DNA from: GCA-2716945 sp964342835
Lineage (GTDB): Bacteria; Pseudomonadota; Gammaproteobacteria; GCA-002705445; GCA-002716945
Direction of reading: 5' to 3'
Assembly: GCA_964342835.1 (NCBI GenBank)
Contig: CAYFGJ010000046.1
Coordinates: forward strand, 1 to 8,215
DNA length: 8,215 nucleotides
Shown: one piece after another, positions 1-5,164 of the stretch
How the letters are laid out: the number at the start of each line of letters is the position of its first letter
Numbering within the stretch: position 1 is the stretch's first letter
The notes under the pieces: model-generated
Databases searched by the model: none
Seen by the model: only the letters and a program-made list of their open reading frames with translations
What the model was told of the DNA's origin: nothing
Position numbers and translations under genes: made by a program

Positions 1-327
1 TCAACCACATCTTTGCTTAAAACTATAGATACAATTAGTAAATGTAAATTTGGTATTGCAATAATTTTAAATAAAAATAAAAATGTGCTTGGTATTTTTA
101 CTGATGGTGATTTAAGAAGAACCTTAAAAACTCATTCAAATATTCAAAATATTGTAATAAAAGATGTGATGACAAAAAAACCAAAATTTATAGAAAAAGA
201 TATATTAGCAGCAGAGGCTTTAACAATTATGGAAGAGAATAAAATTTCTTCATTGATTGTAATAGATAAAAATAAAAAACTAATTGGTTTATTGACATTA
301 AATGAACTTATCAAAGCTGGTATTTAA
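1..327 (+). CDS. kdsD: Arabinose-5-phosphate isomerase, C-terminal CBS-domain part (partial, 5' end outside window)
   Basis: KdsD converts ribulose-5-phosphate to arabinose-5-phosphate, the first committed step of Kdo synthesis for the LPS core, in the cytoplasm. Only the last 108 codons are visible and the frame is open to the window edge, so the N-terminal SIS (sugar isomerase) domain lies upstream. What is visible is a tandem CBS pair. The first CBS ends in the family motif GIFTDGDLRR (about visible residues 31-40), followed by the linker DVMTKKP. The second contains AAEALTIMEENKISSLIVID and ends LIGLLTLNELIKAGI. This TDGDLRR/DVMT arrangement is typical of KdsD, and kdsC follows 42 bp downstream, which supports the assignment over other CBS proteins. 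The catalytic domain cannot be checked here. Confidence 0.9.
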   Translation, partial: STTSLLKTIDTISKCKFGIAIILNKNKNVLGIFTDGDLRRTLKTHSNIQNIVIKDVMTKKPKFIEKDILAAEALTIMEENKISSLIVIDKNKKLIGLLTLNELIKAGI

Positions 328-369
328 ATAATATTAAATATATGTAATTTTGAAAAATCTAATAAAATA

Positions 370-876
370 ATGAAAAATATTAACTCAGAAATTAAAAAAA
401 AAGCAAAAAGAATTAAATTATTGGCATTAGATGTTGATGGAATATTGACTGATGGTGGTATTTATATATCTGATAAAGGTATTGAATCAAAAAAATTTTT
501 TGCTCAAGATGGACATGGCATTAAAATGATACAAAGTATTGGCCTAGAAGTTACAATAATTAGTGGAAGAGAATCTAAATCTGTTTATCATAGGGCAAAA
601 GAACTAGGAATAAAAAAAATTATACAAAACTCGAAAAACAAGCTTCGTGATTTTATTAACTTATTTTCAAAACAATATAATAAAAAAGAAATATGTTTTA
701 TGGGTGATGACATTGTTGATGTAGATTTAATGAAATATGCTGGCCTAGCAATAACTGTACCTAATGCGAATTCTAATAATGTAATTAAATCTGCTGATTG
801 GATTACACCACGATCAGGTGGATCGGGTGCGGTTAGAGATGTTTGTGATCTTATATATAATGTACAAAAATTATGA
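370..876 (+). CDS. kdsC: 3-deoxy-D-manno-octulosonate 8-phosphate phosphatase
   Basis: KdsC removes phosphate from Kdo-8-phosphate to give free Kdo for the LPS core; it is a cytoplasmic HAD-superfamily (C0-type, capless) enzyme. The 168-residue length is normal for the family. Visible motifs are: motif I DVDGILTDG (residues 21-29) with nucleophile D21 and acid/base D23; the Kdo8P-binding-type string QDGHGIKM (46-53); motif II SGR (65-67); the motif III lysine around K91; and motif IV GDDIVDVDLM (112-121). The C-terminal GGSGAVRDVCDL tail is also characteristic. The ATG at 370 is the first start in the frame and no convincing Shine-Dalgarno sequence precedes it. The stop overlaps the lptC start by 4 bp (ATGA), suggesting translational coupling. 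A run of nine A residues lies at 394-402 near the 5' end. Confidence 0.95.
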   Translation: MKNINSEIKKKAKRIKLLALDVDGILTDGGIYISDKGIESKKFFAQDGHGIKMIQSIGLEVTIISGRESKSVYHRAKELGIKKIIQNSKNKLRDFINLFSKQYNKKEICFMGDDIVDVDLMKYAGLAITVPNANSNNVIKSADWITPRSGGSGAVRDVCDLIYNVQKL

Positions 877-1610
877 ATTATTTTAAAGACTTTTTATATT
901 CTAAAGATAACTTAAGACAAAAAATTTTTATTTTATTATTAGTTATAACATTAGTCTGGTTAGAAAATATGCTATCTAAATCGGTTAATTTCAAAAAAAA
1001 CAGTAATGTAAATATTACTAATCACTATATCAATACATTTTCAATGCAACAAACGGATAATAAAGGAAACATTAAATGGAATCTTCATGGTGACAGATTA
1101 GAGAAGTATCCAAATAGTGAAAGATCTGAAGTAATCAATCCTCACATGATTGTCAATTCTACAAATGATGAAAAATGGAATGTGACTGCTAAACATGCAC
1201 TTGATCCAAACTCAAAATTTGAATCAATATACTTAACGGATAATGTTAAATTTCAAAAATTTGATAAATCAAAAAAAAGTTTAGTTCTAGTTATGACTAC
1301 TAGTGCGATTGTTTATCCAGATAAAGAAATAGTAGAGACAGATGCATATGCAACAATTTTAACACCTGATTCTAAAACTACTGGAGATGGTGTTATAGCA
1401 AATATCAAAGATGGATACGTAAAAATATTGTCTAATGCGAAAAGAATTGCCACAACAGAAGAAAAATCTGAAAAGTTAGAAGGTGGACAAATGTTATATA
1501 ATCTTAATACAGAATCTTGGCAAATTATAAATATAAATGAAGATAGTAAAGAAAAAATAAAAGGTAGAGTAAAAACAATACTAAAAACTAAAAGAAAAGG
1601 TAATAACTAG
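873..1610 (+). CDS. lptC: LPS export protein LptC with an LptA-like C-terminal tail (apparent LptC-LptA hybrid)
   Basis: LptC is the bitopic inner-membrane protein of the Lpt machine that passes LPS from LptB2FG to the periplasmic bridge protein LptA. Residues 18-34 form the single N-terminal membrane segment. Residues ~45-192 read as the periplasmic beta-jellyroll: NWxL-like KWNLHGDRLEKYP, LTDNVKF, a VYPDKEIVETDAYATI stretch, then the usual LptC ending DGYVKILSNAKR. Most LptC proteins stop about here, at ~190 residues. This one continues to 245 with EGGQMLYNLNTESWQI (203-218) and GRVKTILKTKRK (231-242), which resemble the last strands and basic tail of LptA (pattern 'G..i.Yd..te...v ... GRVravi.pk'). 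The gene starts in a 4-bp overlap with kdsC and ends directly against lptB. The slot normally holding lptA is empty. The LptC assignment is firm; the LptA origin of the tail is my inference from recalled family patterns. Confidence 0.85.
   Translation: MNYFKDFLYSKDNLRQKIFILLLVITLVWLENMLSKSVNFKKNSNVNITNHYINTFSMQQTDNKGNIKWNLHGDRLEKYPNSERSEVINPHMIVNSTNDEKWNVTAKHALDPNSKFESIYLTDNVKFQKFDKSKKSLVLVMTTSAIVYPDKEIVETDAYATILTPDSKTTGDGVIANIKDGYVKILSNAKRIATTEEKSEKLEGGQMLYNLNTESWQIININEDSKEKIKGRVKTILKTKRKGNN
1470..1607 (+). other. LptA C-terminal-like segment fused in frame to lptC
   Basis: Codons ~200-245 of the lptC gene encode a segment that fits the end of LptA better than the end of LptC. It contains a GGQMLYNLNTESWQI strand pair, then an acidic/lysine linker, then GRVKTILKTKRK. 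In LptA this region forms the edge that contacts the next LptA or LptD. The LptA signal peptide and most of its OstA-type jellyroll are not encoded anywhere between lptC and lptB. An in-frame deletion joining the two genes would give exactly this arrangement. A de novo extension of LptC is the alternative. Confidence 0.55.
1595..1600 (+). promoter_or_regulatory. Probable Shine-Dalgarno sequence for lptB
   Basis: AAAAGG ends 10 nt before the lptB ATG at 1611. It lies inside the 3' end of lptC. The spacing is slightly long, but this is one of the few recognisable purine-rich sites in the operon. Confidence 0.45.
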
Positions 1611-2339
1611 ATGTCATTATTGAGCTGTAAAAATTTAATAAAAAAATTTGGTGAAAAAACAGTGGTTAATGATATTAATCTATCACTTGAAACAAAAAAA
1701 GTTGTTGGATTATTGGGTCCTAATGGTGCGGGGAAAACAACTACATTTTTTATAATTGTGGGTTTAATAAAATGTGATAGCGGAGAAATAAGTATTGATA
1801 ATGAATCAAATATAATTGAATACCCAATGTATATTAGATCAAAAATGGGTATAAGTTATCTTCCTCAAGAAGCTTCCATATTTAGGAACCTTTCTGCGCG
1901 AGACAATATATTAGCTATTTTAGAAACAAGAAATGATCTGAATGAAAAACAAAAAAAAGAAAAATTTAATGAACTTGTAGAAAAACTAAGAATTGAAAAT
2001 ATCCTTGAAACATTAGGAAGTAGTTTATCAGGCGGAGAAAGAAGAAGAGTTGAAATAGCTAGAGCTCTAGTAACTGATCCTAAATTTTTATTATTAGATG
2101 AACCTTTTGCGGGAATAGATCCAATTTCAGTTATAGATATACAAACAATAATAAAATCTCTAGCTAATACAGGCATTGGTGTGCTCATAACAGATCACAA
2201 TGTTAGAGAAACACTCGGTGTATGTAATGAAGCATATATTATAAGTAATGGAAAAGTTATTGCCAAAGGAAGTGCTAATGATATAGTAAAAAACAAAACT
2301 GTACGTGAAGTTTATCTAGGAAAAGATTTTAAATTATGA
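1611..2339 (+). CDS. lptB: LPS export ABC transporter ATP-binding protein
   Basis: LptB is the cytoplasmic ATPase that drives extraction of LPS from the inner membrane together with LptF, LptG and LptC. The 242-residue length is typical. All ABC motifs are intact: Walker A GPNGAGKTT (36-44), Q-loop glutamine Q86 in YLPQEASIFRNLS, signature LSGGERRR (139-146), Walker B LLLDEPFAGIDP (160-171) with catalytic E164, and switch histidine H196 in ITDHNVRETL. The Q-loop context and the DHNVRETL string are specific to LptB rather than to amino-acid transporter ATPases. The ATG abuts the lptC stop with no spacer, and the stop overlaps rpoN by 4 bp (ATGA). LptF and LptG are not in the window, as is usual, since they lie elsewhere in most proteobacteria. 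Confidence 0.97.
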   Translation: MSLLSCKNLIKKFGEKTVVNDINLSLETKKVVGLLGPNGAGKTTTFFIIVGLIKCDSGEISIDNESNIIEYPMYIRSKMGISYLPQEASIFRNLSARDNILAILETRNDLNEKQKKEKFNELVEKLRIENILETLGSSLSGGERRRVEIARALVTDPKFLLLDEPFAGIDPISVIDIQTIIKSLANTGIGVLITDHNVRETLGVCNEAYIISNGKVIAKGSANDIVKNKTVREVYLGKDFKL

Positions 2340-3682
2340 CAATTAAAAACAAACAATCACTCTCTATAACAAATAAACTTGTAATGACCACACAAATACA
2401 GTTAGCTATAAAATTATTACAATTAAACTCAATAGATTTACAAAAAGAAATAGAGGAACAAATTATCTCTAATCCTTTCTTGGAGCATGAAAATTATACA
2501 GAATTATCAGAAGTTTCCTATGAACTGCCCATGACAATAGGTAATCTAGATTTAAAATCTGTTGATCAATTGAGTAACATAGCTACAAATCAAGAAACTT
2601 TAAGAGATTATCTAATATGGCAACTTAAATTATCATCATTGTCTGATAAAGATAGAATAATTGCTTACCATATTATTGACTATATTAATGATGAAGGATA
2701 TTTAACAATTAATCTAAAAGATTTATTCTCAATGTTAAATAAAAATATTGAAGTAAATTTTCAAGAAATTTTTGCAGTTCTCCATAGAGTTCAAAGTTTT
2801 GATCCTGTTGGTGTAGCATCAATTGATTTAATTGAATGTTTAGAAATACAATTAAATCATTTTTATAAAAATCATAAAAATTTTAAATCTGCTATTGAAA
2901 TATTAAATAAAGTAAAAAACAATTCAAATAAAAATATTGTAGATTTAGATCTATTAATTAATATCATTAACCAACATAGTCAGTCAGATTCTATAACAAA
3001 ACTTATTAAATCACTTAATCCAAAACCAGGTCTCATGTTTGTAGGAAATCTAGATCAACATCAAATAGTTCCTGATATTATAGTATCAAAAAAAGAAGGG
3101 AAATGGGTTACAGAGTTAAATCCAGCAATTAATCCTAAAATAAAAATAAATAAAATGTATGTTGATATAATAACAGGTGTTCAAAATAAACAAGATAAAG
3201 AATATTTAAAATCTAATCTTGAAAATGCAAAATTTTTTTTAAAAGCATTGAAGAATAGAAATTTAACAATGTTAAAGGTGGCTCGTCTTGTTTTTGAAAA
3301 ACAAAAAGAATTTCTTAATCAAGGGGAAATTGGTATAAAACCATTAACCCTAAAAAATATTTCAAACGTTATAAATATGCATGAGTCTACAATTTCTAGA
3401 TGTACAAATAATAAATTTGTACAAACTCCTAGAGGTGTTTATGAAATGAAATATTTCTTTTCTTCTGAATTAGAAACAAATTTAGGTGAAAGTATTTCAT
3501 CAAAAGCCATACAATCGTTGTTAGAAAAAATAATTAAAAATGAAGATAAAAAACAACCTTTAAGTGATTTGCAAATATCTAACTCATTAAGTAAAAATGG
3601 TATTAAAGTAGCACGAAGAACAATATCAAAATATAGAGAAATGTTATCAATACCTAAAGCGACTGATAGAAAAATTAAATAA
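2336..3682 (+). CDS. rpoN: RNA polymerase sigma-54 factor
   Basis: RpoN directs RNA polymerase to -24/-12 promoters that need an AAA+ activator. All functional parts are visible. Region I is rich in glutamine and leucine (residues ~7-50, TTQIQLAIKLLQL and NPFLEHE). Region II is short (~51-85), without the long acidic stretch seen in many homologues. The core-binding region starts near residue 86 and includes SFDPVGVAS (154-162). The helix-turn-helix lies around 337-362 (LTLKNISNVINMHESTISR), followed by TPRGVYEMKYFFS, and the RpoN box ARRTISKYRE spans 426-435. At 448 residues it is at the short end of the family, mainly because of region II and linkers, but nothing essential looks missing. 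It overlaps lptB by 4 bp and is followed by ptsN after 1 bp, so the hpf gene often found between them is absent. Confidence 0.97.
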   Translation: MTIKNKQSLSITNKLVMTTQIQLAIKLLQLNSIDLQKEIEEQIISNPFLEHENYTELSEVSYELPMTIGNLDLKSVDQLSNIATNQETLRDYLIWQLKLSSLSDKDRIIAYHIIDYINDEGYLTINLKDLFSMLNKNIEVNFQEIFAVLHRVQSFDPVGVASIDLIECLEIQLNHFYKNHKNFKSAIEILNKVKNNSNKNIVDLDLLINIINQHSQSDSITKLIKSLNPKPGLMFVGNLDQHQIVPDIIVSKKEGKWVTELNPAINPKIKINKMYVDIITGVQNKQDKEYLKSNLENAKFFLKALKNRNLTMLKVARLVFEKQKEFLNQGEIGIKPLTLKNISNVINMHESTISRCTNNKFVQTPRGVYEMKYFFSSELETNLGESISSKAIQSLLEKIIKNEDKKQPLSDLQISNSLSKNGIKVARRTISKYREMLSIPKATDRKIK

Positions 3683-3683
3683 A

Positions 3684-4148
3684 ATGGATTTATATAAAAT
3701 AATAGATGAAGACTTGATTTTTCTAAACATGGATTTGGAAAGCAAGAAAAGTGTTTTAGAAAAATTGAGCAAATTAATTTCTGAGAAGATAAACATAAAT
3801 GAGGATCTTGTTTTTGAAAAATTGTATGAAAGAGAAAAACTAGGACCGACAGCTCTAGGAAATGGTGTAGCAATTCCACATGCTCGATTAGAAGAATTAA
3901 ATAAAATTATCTTAATTATTATCATACTTAATAAAGAAGTAGAATTTGATGCTAATGATGGAAAAGGGGTTGATATCATTTTTTCTCTCTTAGTTCCAAA
4001 TTGTAAATCCAATGAACATATAGAAGTTTTAGCTAACATTGCTGAAATGTTAAATAATAATCAGACAAGACAAAAAATAAAGAAAGTTTCTTCTAAGAAA
4101 GATTTGTTGGAAATTATTAAAAATTTTGATGAAAAACAACAAAAATAA
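3684..4148 (+). CDS. ptsN: PTS IIA-like nitrogen-regulatory protein (EIIA-Ntr)
   Basis: PtsN is the cytoplasmic phosphoacceptor of the nitrogen PTS. In proteobacteria its phosphorylation state adjusts potassium transport, carbon/nitrogen balance and other targets. The 154-residue protein is a full PTS EIIA type-2 domain. It carries YEREKLGPTALGNGVAIPHAR with predicted phospho-histidine H66, and the later NEHIEVLANIAEML segment, both family hallmarks. The ATG lies 1 bp after the rpoN stop, and the 3' end overlaps the rapZ-like gene by 20 bp, so it is surely part of the same transcription unit. Its likely phosphodonor is the HPr encoded ~750 bp downstream. In betaproteobacteria hprK normally follows ptsN; here it does not. 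Confidence 0.95.
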   Translation: MDLYKIIDEDLIFLNMDLESKKSVLEKLSKLISEKININEDLVFEKLYEREKLGPTALGNGVAIPHARLEELNKIILIIIILNKEVEFDANDGKGVDIIFSLLVPNCKSNEHIEVLANIAEMLNNNQTRQKIKKVSSKKDLLEIIKNFDEKQQK

Positions 4149-4512
4149 TACTCTAATATTACTCCAATCATTCGGTTTTAAAAAAAACATACCAAATAAT
4201 ACTAATTTTGTATTTGATGTTCGATGTTTAAAAAACCCCTATTGGGATGAAGAATTAAGAAATCTTAATGGTAAAGATATGAAAGTAATTAACTATTTCA
4301 AAAAAGATAAGCAAACTGCAGATATGATAAAATCTATTCATAAATTACTAGAAAAATGGTTATCAGCATTTCAAGAACTGGATCAAAAATCAATTGTTAT
4401 ATCAATAGGCTGTACAGGTGGAAAACATAGATCGGTCTATATTGCAGAAGCTCTTTATAAACTGTTAACTGTAAAATATAATAATATCTTAATAAAACAT
4501 AGGAACTTATAA
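4129..4512 (+). CDS. Stand-alone RapZ C-terminal domain protein (N-terminal kinase-like domain absent)
   Basis: Enterobacterial RapZ (YvcJ family, ~285 residues) is an RNase E adapter that controls GlmZ sRNA decay in response to glucosamine-6-phosphate. Its N-terminal half is a P-loop kinase-like domain; its C-terminal half binds RNA and the sugar. Here only the C-terminal half exists. SFGFKKNIP (14-22), VFDVRCLKNPYWDEELRNLNG (28-48) and SIGCTGGKHRSVYIAEAL (92-109) match the family closely, and the protein ends at KHRNL, without the extra basic tail of E. coli RapZ. Walker A and B are absent. The reading frame upstream (4081-4128) encodes nothing RapZ-like and meets a TAA at 4078. I chose the ATG at 4129 over a TTG at 4126, giving 127 residues. 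It overlaps ptsN by 20 bp and the next gene by 1 bp. The well-conserved residues argue for a functional protein rather than a decaying remnant. Its role without the kinase-like half is unknown. Confidence 0.88.
   Translation: MKNNKNNTLILLQSFGFKKNIPNNTNFVFDVRCLKNPYWDEELRNLNGKDMKVINYFKKDKQTADMIKSIHKLLEKWLSAFQELDQKSIVISIGCTGGKHRSVYIAEALYKLLTVKYNNILIKHRNL
4501..4505 (+). promoter_or_regulatory. Shine-Dalgarno sequence for the mannose-family EIIA gene
   Basis: AGGAA ends 6 nt before the ATG at 4512. It is the clearest ribosome binding site in the window and supports that start. It lies within the last codons of the upstream rapZ-like gene, whose stop shares one base with the ATG (TAATG). Confidence 0.6.
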
Positions 4513-4922
4513 TGAATGTTGGATTACTATTATTAACACATAATGACATTGGTGCTCAATTACTATTAGCAGCTAAATCTGTTTATGGAAGTATACCAAC
4601 TAGAGTAGAAATATTATCAGTGGATCAGTATGATAATCCTGCAGATGTTACAAATCTTGCTAAACAGTATATTAAAGTTCTTGATGAGGGAAAAGGTGTA
4701 TTAGTTTTAACCGATGTATATGGAGCTACGCCAAATAACATAGCTAATAATTTTAGTAAAAATATTAATGTTTCCATAGTTTCTGGCATTAATCTTCCTA
4801 TGCTATTAAATGTTTTTAATTATCCAAATTGTTCGTTAAAAGAGATGACAAAAAAAGCAATTGATGGTGGCATAAAAAGTATAGTAAATGTAAAGAATGT
4901 TAGAGAAAATAATAAAAATTGA
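4512..4922 (+). CDS. PTS EIIA component, mannose/fructose family, without permease partners
   Basis: This is a single EIIA domain of the mannose family (136 residues, cytoplasmic). The predicted phospho-histidine is H10 in LLLLTHNDIG, and the conserved acidic residue is D68 in LVLTDVYGATPNNIA. The SGINLPMLLN string (~92-101) completes the family pattern. In betaproteobacteria an orphan EIIA of this type sits directly upstream of ptsH and ptsI, sometimes called ptsA or manX-like, and no EIIB, EIIC or EIID gene accompanies it. That makes a regulatory role more likely than sugar uptake, although partners elsewhere in the genome cannot be excluded. Its 3' end overlaps ptsH by 26 bp, and it is preceded by a good Shine-Dalgarno site. 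Confidence 0.92.
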   Translation: MNVGLLLLTHNDIGAQLLLAAKSVYGSIPTRVEILSVDQYDNPADVTNLAKQYIKVLDEGKGVLVLTDVYGATPNNIANNFSKNINVSIVSGINLPMLLNVFNYPNCSLKEMTKKAIDGGIKSIVNVKNVRENNKN

Positions 4923-5163
4923 TAATAAGCTAGGTTTGCATGCAAGAGCTGCAGCAAAAATTGTTACGTTATCATCTAAATATAAATCAAAAATAACAAT
5001 TTTTAATGGTAAAAAATCTGCTGATGCAAAAAGTATTATGAAAATTCTTATGTTATCAGCTCCAAAAGGTACTTTGCTAAAAGTTAAAGCTAGTGGAGAA
5101 GATGAGAGTAAAGCTATAATGGAGTTAGAAAAACTTATAAATAGCAAATTTGATGAAGAATAA
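4897..5163 (+). CDS. ptsH: Phosphocarrier protein HPr
   Basis: HPr carries phosphate from EI to the EIIA proteins. The 88-residue protein has phospho-histidine H15 in KLGLHARAAAKIV and the regulatory-type serine S46 in DAKSIMKILML, with the usual alpha/beta HPr length. HARAA instead of HARPA, together with the SIM context, resembles betaproteobacterial HPr. The start is forced: in this frame a TAA lies at 4891-4893 and only one codon separates it from the ATG at 4897. The gene must therefore begin inside the EIIA gene, with a 26-bp overlap that suggests translational coupling. S46 is the site that HPr kinase/phosphorylase modifies in lineages that have it, but no hprK is present in its usual place here. 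The stop lies 1 bp before the preferred ptsI start. Confidence 0.96.
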   Translation: MLEKIIKIDNKLGLHARAAAKIVTLSSKYKSKITIFNGKKSADAKSIMKILMLSAPKGTLLKVKASGEDESKAIMELEKLINSKFDEE

Positions 5164-5164
5164 A

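Noticed and set aside
328..369. Promoter or small RNA in the kdsD-kdsC gap
   Set aside because: The 42 bp are nearly pure A/T. A TTGAAA at 350-355 has no usable -10 before the kdsC start, and no stable hairpin is visible.
1865..2188. Minus-strand open frame of 107 codons opposite lptB
   Set aside because: It lies wholly inside lptB, whose ABC motifs are all on the plus strand; its translation shows no recognisable domain.
3439..4039. Two minus-strand open frames (3439-3879 and 3647-4039) across the rpoN/ptsN junction
   Set aside because: They are antisense to the rpoN box and the EIIA-Ntr domain, overlap each other, and have leucine/serine/phenylalanine-rich compositions typical of shadows in A+T-rich genes.
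4081..4128. Possible remnant of the RapZ N-terminal domain upstream of 4129
   Set aside because: The frame is open only back to a TAA at 4078 and its residues show no Walker motif or other RapZ pattern; this DNA is the 3' end of ptsN.
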